DNA of 37,504 nt from Burkholderia diffusa (GCF_902499115.1 NZ_CABVPN010000042.1:1-37504); one strand, 5' to 3'. Counted from the first letter of the stretch, positions 18,489-27,030 are shown. The notes: generated from the sequence alone by a model not told the origin. Numbers and translations are program-made.

Positions 18489-19865
18489 TCATTCGAGATC
18501 GCGCACGCGGTCGATGGCCTGCTCGATCCGCTCGACGGCCATCACGTTCAGCCCTTCGATCGGCTGTTTCGGCGCATTCGCCTTCGGGATCAGCGCCGCG
18601 GTGAAACCGAGCTTCGCCGCCTCGCGAAGGCGCTCCTGCCCGCGCGGAGACGGCCGGATCTCGCCCGCCAGCCCCACTTCGCCGAACACGATCAGGCCCT
18701 TCGGCAGCGCCTTGTTGCGCATCGACGAATGGATCGCAAGCAGCACCGCGAGGTCGGCGGCCGGTTCGGTGATCTTCACGCCACCCACCGCGTTCAGGAA
18801 CACGTCCTGATCGAAACACGCGATGCCCGCGTGCCGATGCAGCACCGCGAGCAGCATCGCGAGCCGGTTCTGTTCGAGGCCGACCGCGAGCCGGCGCGGG
18901 TTCGGCACGTGGGCCGTATCGACGAGCGCCTGGATTTCGACGAGCAGCGGGCGCGTGCCCTCCTGCGTGACGAGCACGCAGGAACCCGGCACGACCTGCT
19001 CGTGCTGCGACAGGAACAGCGCGGACGGGTTCGCGACACCGCGCAGCCCGCGCTCGGTCATCGCGAACACGCCGAGTTCGTTGACCGCGCCGAAGCGGTT
19101 CTTGAACGCGCGCACGAGCCGGAACGACGAATGGGTGTCGCCCTCGAAGTACAGCACCGTATCGACGATGTGCTCGAGCACGCGCGGGCCGGCGAGGTTG
19201 CCCTCCTTCGTCACGTGCCCGACCATGATGATCGCGGTGCCGGACTGCTTCGCGATGCGCGTGAGCTGCGCCGCGCACTCGCGCACCTGGGCCACCGAAC
19301 CGGGCGCCGACGTCAGCGCTTCGGAATAGACGGTCTGGATCGAGTCGATGACGGCGACGTCCGGCCGTTCCGCGTCGATCGCGGCCTGGATCTTCTCGAG
19401 CTGGATTTCGGCGAGCAGCTTCAGCTCGGCCGCCGGCGCGCCGCCGTCGAGCAGCGCGAGCCGTTGCGCACGCAACGCGATCTGCGCGGCCGATTCCTCG
19501 CCGCTGATATAGAGTGCACGACGCTCGCTGGCGATGTCCGCGAGCGACTGCAGCAATAGCGTCGACTTGCCGATGCCCGGATCGCCGCCGATCAGCACGA
19601 CGCCGCCCGGCACCAGCCCGCCGCCCAGCACGCGGTCGAATTCGCCGATGCCGGTGGAGAAGCGCGGCACGTCGGCCGCCTCGATATCGACGAGCCGCTG
19701 CACGGGCGCCCGCTTCGCGAGCGACTGGAAGCGATGGGCTGCCGGCGACTCGGCGACCGATTCGACGAGCGTGTTCCAGGCCTGGCAAGACGGGCATTGC
19801 CCCTGCCACTTCGGGGTTTGTCCGCCGCACTCGCTGCAGACGTAGACGGTTTTCTGTTTGGCCAC
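18489..19865 (-). CDS. radA: DNA repair protein RadA
   Basis: A 458-residue RecA-like ATPase that helps process recombination intermediates and branch migration. The order is standard: a four-cysteine zinc finger (C10, C13, C24, C27 in VCSECGG and CPSC), Walker A GGDPGIGKST (Lys100), Walker B VAVIDSIQT, the RadA-specific KNRFG motif (about residue 256), and a C-terminal Lon-protease-like domain without a protease site. The start is a GTG at 19865, supported by AAGGGC upstream and by V/MAKQKTVYVCSECGG matching the family. It follows alr by 11 nt on the same strand, so the two form an operon. Confidence 0.96.
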   Translation of the reverse strand: MAKQKTVYVCSECGGQTPKWQGQCPSCQAWNTLVESVAESPAAHRFQSLAKRAPVQRLVDIEAADVPRFSTGIGEFDRVLGGGLVPGGVVLIGGDPGIGKSTLLLQSLADIASERRALYISGEESAAQIALRAQRLALLDGGAPAAELKLLAEIQLEKIQAAIDAERPDVAVIDSIQTVYSEALTSAPGSVAQVRECAAQLTRIAKQSGTAIIMVGHVTKEGNLAGPRVLEHIVDTVLYFEGDTHSSFRLVRAFKNRFGAVNELGVFAMTERGLRGVANPSALFLSQHEQVVPGSCVLVTQEGTRPLLVEIQALVDTAHVPNPRRLAVGLEQNRLAMLLAVLHRHAGIACFDQDVFLNAVGGVKITEPAADLAVLLAIHSSMRNKALPKGLIVFGEVGLAGEIRPSPRGQERLREAAKLGFTAALIPKANAPKQPIEGLNVMAVERIEQAIDRVRDLE

Positions 19866-19876
19866 GCGTGCTGCCC

Positions 19877-20947
19877 TTATTCCGCACGCACCGGCACGCG
19901 GCCGGCGACCGCGCACATCAGTTCATAGCCGATGGTCCCGCAATGGCGCGCGACGTCGTCGATCGGCAGCGCGTTGCCCCACAGCTCGACCCGCGCACCG
20001 ACCCCGGCCTGCGGGCATGGCGTCAGGTCGACGGTAATCATGTCCATCGACACGCGGCCGACGATGCGTGTGCGGATCCCGTCGACGATCACCGGCGTGC
20101 CCTCGGGCGCGACGCGCGGATAGCCGTCGGCATAGCCGCAGGCGACGACGCCGATGCGCATCGGCGCCTGCGCGGAGAACGTCGAGCCGTAGCCGATCGC
20201 CTGCCCCTTCGCGATCGTCTGCACGGCGATCAACTCGGACGCGAGCGTCATCGCAGGCTTCAGGCCCGCGTCGGCAATGTCGGCCGACAGCCCCGACGGC
20301 GATGCGCCATACAGGACGATCCCCGGCCGCACCCAGTCGAAGTGCGTATCCGGATGCCACAGCACGGCCGCCGAATTCGCGAGGCTGCGCGCACCGGCGA
20401 TGTTTTCCGCGCCGCGCTCGAACGTCGCGAGCTGCTCGGCGACGCCACGCTCGTTGTCGGCGTCCGAAAAATGGGTCATCAACGTGATCTGGCCGATGCC
20501 GGGGCACGCACGGGCGCGCTCCCACGCGGCGCGGTATTTCTCCGGCGTGTAACCCAGCCGGTTCATCCCGCTGTTCATCTTGAGCTGTACGTTGACGGGC
20601 TTCGACAGCCGCGCCGTCTCCAGCATCCGCATCTGCTCGTCGTTGTGGACGGTGGTCGTCAGGCTGTAGCGATCGATCACGTCGATGTCGGTCGAGCGGA
20701 AGAACCCTTCGAGCAGCAGGATCGGGCCGGCCCAGCCGAGCTCGCGCAGTTTCACGGCCTCGTCGAGGTCGAGCAGGCCGAAGCCGTCGGTGCCGCGCAG
20801 GCCGGGAAACACGCGCGCGAGCCCGTGGCCGTACGCGTTGGCCTTGACGACCGCCCAGACCTTGGACGGGCCGGCAAATCGGCGAACGACGGAGAGATTG
20901 CTCGCGAGAGCGGCGGTATGGATGGTGGCGGAGATCGGGCGCGGCAT
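19877..20947 (-). CDS. alr: Alanine racemase
   Basis: A 356-residue PLP enzyme that interconverts L- and D-alanine for peptidoglycan. The N-terminal TIM barrel carries AVVKANAYGHG, with the PLP lysine at residue 35. The C-terminal beta domain has GYGSTF, whose tyrosine is the second catalytic base, and RVSMDMITVDL. Length is typical for biosynthetic Alr. It is the first gene of alr-radA and is divergent from lplT across 218 bp. No pathway-specific regulator is adjacent, which fits a housekeeping (alr) rather than catabolic (dadX) racemase. Confidence 0.96.
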   Translation of the reverse strand: MPRPISATIHTAALASNLSVVRRFAGPSKVWAVVKANAYGHGLARVFPGLRGTDGFGLLDLDEAVKLRELGWAGPILLLEGFFRSTDIDVIDRYSLTTTVHNDEQMRMLETARLSKPVNVQLKMNSGMNRLGYTPEKYRAAWERARACPGIGQITLMTHFSDADNERGVAEQLATFERGAENIAGARSLANSAAVLWHPDTHFDWVRPGIVLYGASPSGLSADIADAGLKPAMTLASELIAVQTIAKGQAIGYGSTFSAQAPMRIGVVACGYADGYPRVAPEGTPVIVDGIRTRIVGRVSMDMITVDLTPCPQAGVGARVELWGNALPIDDVARHCGTIGYELMCAVAGRVPVRAE

Positions 20948-21064
20948 GGGAAATTTACGTAAAGACGCTTGCGAATCATCAGCTTACCGCGCCTTTTGAG
21001 CACCGAAGCCGACAATTTGCGGAACGATCGGGGAATCTTGCTAGTCCGAATTGCCGTATTTTCG

Positions 21065-21073
21065 TGTTATAAA
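21065..21073 (+). promoter_or_regulatory. Candidate extended -10 promoter of lplT
   Basis: TGTTATAAA fits an extended -10 (TGn followed by TATAAA). The only TTG-type hexamer upstream (21038-21043) is 24 nt away, too far for a normal -35, so the extended -10 would have to carry recognition. It lies in the 218-bp region between alr and lplT. A start near 21080 would give a leader of about 86 nt. Confidence 0.4.
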
Positions 21074-21165
21074 GCCGTGCGCACAACCCATTTCGAACGG
21101 AATAAGCCGATCGCATACTAGGCGGCCTACGCGGCCCTGCCGCAGCGACGAAAGCATCGCATCAG

Positions 21166-22473
21166 ATGAAAAAAGGTTTTTACACCATCATGGCCGCGCA
21201 GTTTTTCTCGTCGTTGGCCGACAATGCGCTTCTCATCGCCGCCATCGCCCTGCTGAAAGACCTCCACGCCCCCAACTGGATGACACCGCTGCTCAAGCTG
21301 TTCTTCGTGTTGTCCTACGTGGTGCTGGCGGCGTATGTCGGTGCGTTCGCCGACTCGCGCCCGAAGGGCCGTGTGATGTTCATCACCAACTCGATCAAGG
21401 TGATCGGCTGCCTGATCATGCTGTTCGGCGCTCATCCGCTGATCGCGTACGGGATCGTCGGATTCGGCGCCGCGGCCTACTCGCCCGCGAAATACGGCAT
21501 TCTGACCGAGCTGCTGCCGGCCGACAGGCTCGTCGCCGCGAACGGCTGGATCGAAGGCACGACCGTCAGCTCGATCATCCTCGGCACCGTGCTCGGCGGC
21601 GCGCTGATCAGCCCGCACATCGCATCGCACGTGATCGCGCACACGCCAGCCTGGATCGCCACTCCTGCCGAAGCGGCGATGGCGATCATCATGGCGATCT
21701 ACGTGATCGCCGCGATGTTCAACCTGCGGATCCCCGATACCGGCGCCCGCTACCCGAAGCAGGAACGCGGCCCGGTCAAGCTCCTCACGGATTTCGCCGA
21801 CTGCTTCATGGTGCTGTGGCGCGACAAGCTCGGCCAGATCTCGCTGGCAGTCACGACGCTGTTCTGGGGCGCCGGCGCGACGCTGCAGTTCATCGTGCTG
21901 AAGTGGGCTGAAGTGTCGCTCGGCATGTCGCTGTCGGAAGGCGCAATCCTGCAGGCCGTGGTCGCGGTCGGCGTCGCGGCCGGCGCAATCGCCGCCGCCG
22001 CGCGGATCCCGCTGAAGAAGTCGCTGACCGTGCTGCCCGTCGGCATCATCATGGGCATCGCGGTGATGTTGATGGCGTTCTACACACGCGACCTGTTCCC
22101 GCCGCACTGGGCCGTGCACTTCGGCCATCTGCGCCTGCCCGTCTACCTGATCGTCGCGTACATCTTCCTGATCGGGGTCGGTGCGTTGTCCGGCTACTTC
22201 GTCGTTCCGATGAACGCGTTGCTGCAACATCGCGGCCACGTGCTGCTGTCGGCCGGCCACTCGATCGCGGTGCAGAACTTCAACGAGAACCTGTCCGTGC
22301 TCGTGATGCTGTGCCTGTATGCGGTGCTCGTGTGGCTCGACGTGCCGGTCGGCGTCGTGATCGTGCTGTTCGGCACGTTCGTGTGCCTGACGATGTGGCT
22401 CGTGATGCGCCGCCACCAGGCGAACCAGCGCCAGTTCGACTCGGTCGCGCTGATCGGCGAATCGCGGCACTGA
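21166..22473 (+). CDS. lplT: Lysophospholipid transporter LplT
   Basis: A 435-residue major-facilitator protein with about twelve membrane helices that moves lysophospholipids across the inner membrane for re-acylation. The N terminus (MKKGFYTIMAAQFFSSLADN) and the AAYSPAKYGILTELLP segment are characteristic of LplT. In enterobacteria lplT is followed by aas, the acyltransferase partner, but here the next gene is thiD, so any partner is elsewhere. The protein is about 40 residues longer than E. coli LplT, mainly in the loop near residues 150-165 and at the C terminus. The ATG at 21166 is supported by the matching N terminus. Confidence 0.93.
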   Translation: MKKGFYTIMAAQFFSSLADNALLIAAIALLKDLHAPNWMTPLLKLFFVLSYVVLAAYVGAFADSRPKGRVMFITNSIKVIGCLIMLFGAHPLIAYGIVGFGAAAYSPAKYGILTELLPADRLVAANGWIEGTTVSSIILGTVLGGALISPHIASHVIAHTPAWIATPAEAAMAIIMAIYVIAAMFNLRIPDTGARYPKQERGPVKLLTDFADCFMVLWRDKLGQISLAVTTLFWGAGATLQFIVLKWAEVSLGMSLSEGAILQAVVAVGVAAGAIAAAARIPLKKSLTVLPVGIIMGIAVMLMAFYTRDLFPPHWAVHFGHLRLPVYLIVAYIFLIGVGALSGYFVVPMNALLQHRGHVLLSAGHSIAVQNFNENLSVLVMLCLYAVLVWLDVPVGVVIVLFGTFVCLTMWLVMRRHQANQRQFDSVALIGESRH

Positions 22474-22500
22474 CGCTACACTTCCCGTTTCCGTCCGCCG

Positions 22501-22522
22501 GCGCCGGTCTTCGAACCGGCGC
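22501..22522 (+). promoter_or_regulatory. Hairpin immediately ahead of thiD
   Basis: An 8-bp perfect stem (22501-22508 with 22515-22522) and 6-nt loop end 9 nt before the thiD ATG, where a ribosome-binding site would be expected. No purine-rich Shine-Dalgarno is visible between hairpin and start. It could reduce or control thiD translation; there is no T-run to make it a terminator for lplT. Confidence 0.4.
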
Positions 22523-22531
22523 GTTGCCCCG

Positions 22532-23341
22532 ATGACGCACCCGATACCCAACATTCTGACGATCGCCGGCTCCGATTCGGGCGGCGGCGCAGGCATCCAG
22601 GCCGACCTGAAGACCTTTTCCGCGCTCGGCGCGTATGGCGCGAGCGTGATCACGGCGCTGACCGCCCAGAACACGCGCGGCGTGACCGGCGTGCACACGC
22701 CGGACGCAGCGTTCGTGACCGCGCAGCTCGACGCGGTGTTCGGCGACATCCGCATCGATGCGGTCAAGATCGGGATGCTCGCGAACGCGGCGATCGTGCA
22801 CGCGGTCGCCGACGCGCTGCGCCGTTACGCACCGCGCTTCGTCGTCCTCGACACGGTGATGATCTCGAAGAGCTCGCACGCGCTGCTCGCGCCCGATGCC
22901 GTCGACGCGTTGCGCGATGTGCTGCTGCCGCTCGCGACGGTCGTGACGCCGAACCTGCCCGAGGCGGCCGCGCTGCTGAACGATGTGCCCGCAACCACCG
23001 AAAACGACATGGTCCGGCAAGGCCGGGCCTTGCTGCAGACGGGCGCGCGCGCCGTGCTGATGAAAGGCGGCCACCTGCCTGACGCGGCCGCGAGCCCTGA
23101 CTGGCTCGTCGAAGCGACACGCACCGTGCGGCTCGAGGGCGCACGCGTGCCGGTCAGCAACACGCACGGCACCGGCTGCACGCTGTCGTCGGCGATCGCC
23201 TCGCTGCTGCCGCAGCAGCCCGATCTCGAGAGCGCGGTGCGCGAAGCGAAGATCTATCTGACCGGCGCGATTGCCGCGAGCGGCCAGCTCGACGTCGGCC
23301 ACGGCGTCGGCCCCGTCCATCACTTCCATCGCTGGTGGTAA
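22532..23341 (+). CDS. thiD: Hydroxymethylpyrimidine/phosphomethylpyrimidine kinase
   Basis: A 269-residue ribokinase-fold enzyme that phosphorylates HMP and HMP-P to HMP-PP, the pyrimidine half of thiamine. Family motifs are AGSDSGGGAGIQADLKTF at the N terminus, VIDTVM-like VVLDTVMISKS near 110, TPNLPEA, MKGGHL, and the anion-hole motif NTHGTGCTLSSAIAS. It has the usual ThiD length and no fused thiE domain. It follows lplT by 58 nt and may be co-transcribed with it. No TPP riboswitch is visible in the leader. It converges with the DUF1853 gene, leaving 18 bp. Confidence 0.95.
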   Translation: MTHPIPNILTIAGSDSGGGAGIQADLKTFSALGAYGASVITALTAQNTRGVTGVHTPDAAFVTAQLDAVFGDIRIDAVKIGMLANAAIVHAVADALRRYAPRFVVLDTVMISKSSHALLAPDAVDALRDVLLPLATVVTPNLPEAAALLNDVPATTENDMVRQGRALLQTGARAVLMKGGHLPDAAASPDWLVEATRTVRLEGARVPVSNTHGTGCTLSSAIASLLPQQPDLESAVREAKIYLTGAIAASGQLDVGHGVGPVHHFHRWW

Positions 23342-23359
23342 GCGCCGGCTGACGCAGCG

Positions 23360-24319
23360 TCAGTGGTCCTGCGCGGCGAACGCCCGCGCACGCGCCGGCC
23401 AGTCGTCCGGGACGATGAAGCCGCGCGCCGTCTCCCGCCATACGCCGTCGCCGCCCTGTCGATGCACGCCGATCAGCGCAGGCGCCTGGCGCGCCGTCAA
23501 TACGGACGGCAGCTCGAGCGAGTGCGCCAGCGGTTCGGGCGCGGCGTCGGGCGGCAACCGCCGCGGCGCGAGCCACGCCAGCCGCGGCAGCACGTTCCAC
23601 GCCGCGCCGTCGGGTTGCGCGGCGGCCCAGGCCGGCCACTGCGCATGCGTGAGCCAGAACCCACGCGGATGATCGGCCGCGATTTCCGCGGCCACCGGCG
23701 GCAGCGGCACGCCGTGCGGATAGAACAGCCAGCCCTTGATGAACATCTGCGCATCGGACGGCGCGCCGTAGCCGAGCAGTGCGAACCCGTGGCGACCGCT
23801 CAGCCGCAACTGATGCTCGAGCAACCGGCTGCGCTTGCGGTCGAGGCGATCGACGAGATTCGGCCCGACGAAATCCGCGAGCGATGCGTCGCCGTCTACC
23901 GGCGCGCATAGATAGCACTTCACCGCGAGTTCCCAGTGCAGGCGCTGCCCGCCCGGCGCATCGACGAGAAAATCGACTTCGCCGAGCGTCTTGCCGTTGC
24001 TGCGCAGCGGCAGATTGGCGGCGACGAGCCGCAGCGACGGCCCGTGCGTGAGGAAATACTCGAGCAGGCATTCGGCATAGCGACCGAGCCGCACGGGCCG
24101 TAGCGCGTCGAGTGCGCGGTGCAGCGGGTCCGGCGCGGCATCGAGCGCGACGAGCCACGCTTCGACGGCCACCCGCTCGACCGCGTCCGACCACGGATGT
24201 GCGAGCGGCGCGCCGGGCGCCGCGGTAAGCAGGCTCGGGCTCGCGAGGAGCCAGCCCAGATCGCGGACCGCGGCATCGTGCAGCGTATCGACGAACGCGA
24301 ACGCCGCACCGCGCGTCAT
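23360..24319 (-). CDS. DUF1853 family protein, possible PD-(D/E)XK nuclease fold
   Basis: A 319-residue cytoplasmic protein that fits DUF1853. The central region has GRYAECLLEYFL (about 79-90), GEVDFLV with Asp116, and HWELAVKCYL with Glu130 and Lys134. That order (helix Glu, then GxxD, then ExxxK) resembles RecB-type PD-(D/E)XK nucleases, and I recall DUF1853 being grouped with that superfamily; activity is not established. The ATG at 24319 overlaps the uracil-DNA glycosylase stop in an ATGA, so it is co-translated with that repair gene. The C-terminal half (about 190-319) has no motif I recognise. An upstream in-frame extension to 24394 lies inside the glycosylase gene and is rejected. Confidence 0.8.
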   Translation of the reverse strand: MTRGAAFAFVDTLHDAAVRDLGWLLASPSLLTAAPGAPLAHPWSDAVERVAVEAWLVALDAAPDPLHRALDALRPVRLGRYAECLLEYFLTHGPSLRLVAANLPLRSNGKTLGEVDFLVDAPGGQRLHWELAVKCYLCAPVDGDASLADFVGPNLVDRLDRKRSRLLEHQLRLSGRHGFALLGYGAPSDAQMFIKGWLFYPHGVPLPPVAAEIAADHPRGFWLTHAQWPAWAAAQPDGAAWNVLPRLAWLAPRRLPPDAAPEPLAHSLELPSVLTARQAPALIGVHRQGGDGVWRETARGFIVPDDWPARARAFAAQDH

Positions 24320-25362
24320 TGTCCGGCCGGTCCGTTCGCGTCGGCACCCTCCGCCTGCCGGAACGTATCGCGCGCCAGGCACAGGTCGGCCCACGCCTTT
24401 GACTTGTCCTGCAGGCTGCGCAGCAGGTACGCAGGGTGATAGGTAACGATCACCGGCACGCCTTCATACGTGTGCACGCGGCCGCGCAGCGAGGCAATGC
24501 TCGCGTCCGTCTTCAGCAGCGTCTGCGCGGCGAAGCGGCCGAGCGCGACGATCAGCTTCGGCTTCACGAGCGCGACCTGGCGCTGCAGGTACGGCTCGCA
24601 GCGCGCGACCTCGTCCGGTTCCGGATTGCGGTTGCCCGGCGGGCGGCACTTGATCACGTTCGCGATGTAGACGTTATCGCCGCGCTTGAGCGCGAGCGAC
24701 TGCAGCATGTTGTCGAGCAGCTTGCCTGCCTGGCCGACGAACGGCTCGCCCTGCTTGTCCTCGTTTTCGCCGGGCGCCTCGCCGATCAGCATCCAGTCCG
24801 CTTCTCGATCGCCCACACCGAATACGGTATTGGTGCGCTTCTCGCACAGGCGGCAGCTCGTGCAACCGGCGACGCGTGCGGCCAGCGCATCCCAGTCGAG
24901 CATCGCCACCGGGGGTGCGGCGGGACGTGCTTCGTCCGGCGGCAGCGGATCGCCGCGGGGCGCCGCGTCGAACCAGGCGAAATCGTCTTCGGTGACGGGC
25001 GGCATGTCGTCCGCGGCAGCGGCCGGTGCGGGCTTGGTGGACGCGCGGTCGTCATCGCTCGCGACACGTGCCGCCGAACCGGCTTCGCCCGCCGGTGCCG
25101 CATCGCGTGCGGTTGCGCCGACCGGCGGCGTATCGTCACGTGCGAGTGCACGCGTCGCAGGCGGCTGCGTGTCGCGAGACTGCTCCGCGACCGGCCGGGG
25201 CGTTGCCGCGACGGTTGCGGTCGCAACGGCGGAGACGTCGTCCGCCGCGCCGGACGCGGCCGTCGGCGTTGCGCCCGCTTCATCGCTTTGCGCACGCTGC
25301 CCGCGCCGCACCCACATTTGCGCGAGCCCCATTTCCTCGAGCGCTGCTTCAGCCCACGCCAT
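24316..25362 (-). CDS. Uracil-DNA glycosylase, family 4 (iron-sulfur)
   Basis: A 348-residue protein whose C-terminal 190 or so residues form a family 4 uracil-DNA glycosylase, removing uracil from DNA. The [4Fe-4S] ligands are visible: C167 and C170 (CTSC), C239 (IKCRPPGNRNP) and C255. The active-site motif GEAPGENEDKQGEPFVGQ and the DNA-binding TYHPAYLLR are intact. The N terminus is unusual: a short helix (MAWAEAALEEMGLAQMWVRR) followed by about 130 residues of Ala/Pro/Asp-rich low complexity, probably disordered. Its start overlaps the rimI end by 14 nt, and its stop overlaps the DUF1853 start by 4 nt. Confidence 0.9.
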   Translation of the reverse strand: MAWAEAALEEMGLAQMWVRRGQRAQSDEAGATPTAASGAADDVSAVATATVAATPRPVAEQSRDTQPPATRALARDDTPPVGATARDAAPAGEAGSAARVASDDDRASTKPAPAAAADDMPPVTEDDFAWFDAAPRGDPLPPDEARPAAPPVAMLDWDALAARVAGCTSCRLCEKRTNTVFGVGDREADWMLIGEAPGENEDKQGEPFVGQAGKLLDNMLQSLALKRGDNVYIANVIKCRPPGNRNPEPDEVARCEPYLQRQVALVKPKLIVALGRFAAQTLLKTDASIASLRGRVHTYEGVPVIVTYHPAYLLRSLQDKSKAWADLCLARDTFRQAEGADANGPAGQ

Positions 25363-25849
25363 GCGCGTCCCCTTCGTCCTTGTTCAGCGTCAGACGCATC
25401 ACGATCGCGTCCTCCCGGCTGCGATGCCGCGCCGGATAGTAGTTCTTGCGCCGGCCGATCGTCACGAAGCCGAAACGCTCGTACAGATGGATCGCGCGCA
25501 GATTGGACGGCCGCACCTCGAGCAGCACGCCGTCGAGCCGTTCGGTGCGCGAGATACGCACGGCTTCGCGCAGCAGCGCGAGGCCCGCGCCCGACTGCTG
25601 GGCCGCCGGGGCGACGCACAGGTTCAGCAGGTGCATCTCGTCGATGACCGGCATCAGCACGCAATAGCCGACGAGCGCGCCCGTCACGTGCCGCAGGCAC
25701 ACGCCGAAATAGCCGTTGCGCAACGAATCCTCGAAATTGCCGCGGCTCCACGGGAATTCGTACGCGACCTGCTCGATCGCGACGACTTCGTCGAGATCGG
25801 TATCCGTCATCGGCGACAGATAGCGGTCGCTCAACAATACGCCCGTCAT
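25349..25849 (-). CDS. rimI: Ribosomal protein S18 alanine N-acetyltransferase
   Basis: A 166-residue GNAT acetyltransferase expected to acetylate the N-terminal alanine of ribosomal protein S18. Motif A (LCVAPAAQQSGAGLALLREA, about 77-96) binds acetyl-CoA, and LEVRPSNLRAIHLYERFGF (about 110-128) is the RimI-typical second half. The N terminus (about 14-46, with EQVAYEFPWSRGNFEDSL) matches the family. The ATG at 25849 overlaps the tsaB stop (ATGA). The tsaB-rimI pairing is common in proteobacteria and strengthens the call. Confidence 0.93.
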   Translation of the reverse strand: MTGVLLSDRYLSPMTDTDLDEVVAIEQVAYEFPWSRGNFEDSLRNGYFGVCLRHVTGALVGYCVLMPVIDEMHLLNLCVAPAAQQSGAGLALLREAVRISRTERLDGVLLEVRPSNLRAIHLYERFGFVTIGRRKNYYPARHRSREDAIVMRLTLNKDEGDAHGVG

Positions 25850-26604
25850 CCTTTCTCTCCGCCCGTCTGCGGGGCGCGGGCCGCGATGCGCTCGGCGGTG
25901 GTCTGCGCGACCTTGTCGCGCACGTACTCCGGTGCCGCCTGGTCGGCCGGCACCGTACGGCCGGCGCGGAACGCCCGCAGCGCGGCATGCGCGACCGCCA
26001 GCGCATGCGGCAACGCTTCGCCGTCGATCACGGCCGCGGCGGCCGCGGCCGGCAACTGCGTGCCGAATGCGGCCGCCGCATTGCCAGCGAGCGTGAACGG
26101 CGCGTCGGGCACGCCGACGGCGCCCGGCGCATCGAGCGACGCAGGATGCACCGTGCGCCAGTCGCCCGCCTGGTCGTCCCACGCGAAGTCGGCCCAGTAT
26201 GCTTCGTCCATTCGCGCATCGAGCGCGGCCAGCACGCGCGTCGTGCCGGGCGCGCGCAGCCGCGCATGCTCGGCGCACGCGAGCAGCGTGCTGACCGGCA
26301 CGACCGGCAGCCCGCACCCGAACGCGAGACCCTGGGTAATGCCGGTCGCGGTACGCAGCCCGGTAAACGAGCCGGGGCCCGCGCCGAATGCGATCGCGTC
26401 GCAATCGGCGAGCGTGAGGCCCGATTCGGCGAAGAGCGCCTGGATGGCCGGCAGCACGCGCGTGCTCGACACGGCGCCCGTCAGCTCGTGGCGGACCCAA
26501 GTTTGCGGGGTGGAAACGGCGTCATCGGCCGGAGCCGAGCGCAGCAGCGCGACCGAGCAGTATTCGGTCGACGTATCGATGGCGAGGAGCACTGTTTGCG
26601 TCAT
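25846..26604 (-). CDS. tsaB: tRNA threonylcarbamoyladenosine biosynthesis protein TsaB
   Basis: A 252-residue ASKHA-fold protein that partners TsaD and TsaE in making N6-threonylcarbamoyladenosine at position 37 of ANN-decoding tRNAs. The N-terminal LAIDTSTEYCSVALL is the ATPase-fold phosphate-1 segment, and FGAGPGSFTGLRTATG (about 85-100) is the TsaB signature. The start is taken at 26604 (MTQTVLLAIDTS); another ATG three codons upstream (26613) is equally possible, and neither has a strong ribosome-binding site. It is the first gene of the overlapping tsaB-rimI-UDG-DUF1853 unit and is divergent from the acyl-CoA-binding protein gene. Confidence 0.93.
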   Translation of the reverse strand: MTQTVLLAIDTSTEYCSVALLRSAPADDAVSTPQTWVRHELTGAVSSTRVLPAIQALFAESGLTLADCDAIAFGAGPGSFTGLRTATGITQGLAFGCGLPVVPVSTLLACAEHARLRAPGTTRVLAALDARMDEAYWADFAWDDQAGDWRTVHPASLDAPGAVGVPDAPFTLAGNAAAAFGTQLPAAAAAAVIDGEALPHALAVAHAALRAFRAGRTVPADQAAPEYVRDKVAQTTAERIAARAPQTGGEKG

Positions 26605-26760
26605 GGCCGACATTGTAATGCGGCGCCCCGTTCCCACGGGCGATCGGGCCCGATCTGTGCGCGCGTTCGGCGCCGGCGGCGGTTTGGAAGGATCGCTCGA
26701 CCCCGCGCGGCGGTCCGCTTGTTAAGATCGCCCGACCTGAAACCCTTACGGAGACACCCG

Positions 26761-27030
26761 ATGAGCGAACTCACCGCCCAATTCGACCAGGCCCAGATCG
26801 ACGTCAAGCAACTGACGGAACGGCCGGGCAACCTGACCCTGCTGCGCCTGTATGCGCTCTTCAAGCAGGCAACTGACGGCGACGCACACGGCGACAAGCC
26901 GGGCTTCACCGACATCGTCGGCAAGTACAAGTATGACGCGTGGGAAGCGCTGAAAGGCACGACCCAGGATGCGGCGAAGCAGCAGTACATTGAACTCGTC
27001 GAATCGCTGAAGAACGGCACGGCTTCCTGA
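26761..27030 (+). CDS. Acyl-CoA-binding protein
   Basis: An 89-residue four-helix protein of the ACBP family, which binds long-chain acyl-CoA in the cytoplasm and buffers its pool. The signature helix YALFKQATDGD and the ligand-binding KYKYDAWEALKGTTQDAAKQQY are both present, and the length is standard. GGAGA lies about 8 nt ahead of the ATG. It is a single gene, with no terminator visible directly after the stop. ACBPs are scattered in bacteria and more typical of eukaryotes, but base composition here matches the surroundings. Confidence 0.95.
   Translation: MSELTAQFDQAQIDVKQLTERPGNLTLLRLYALFKQATDGDAHGDKPGFTDIVGKYKYDAWEALKGTTQDAAKQQYIELVESLKNGTAS

Noticed and set aside
22474..22531. TPP riboswitch ahead of thiD
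   Set aside because: The gap is only 58 nt and lacks the conserved CUGAGA and ACCUGAUC-type elements.
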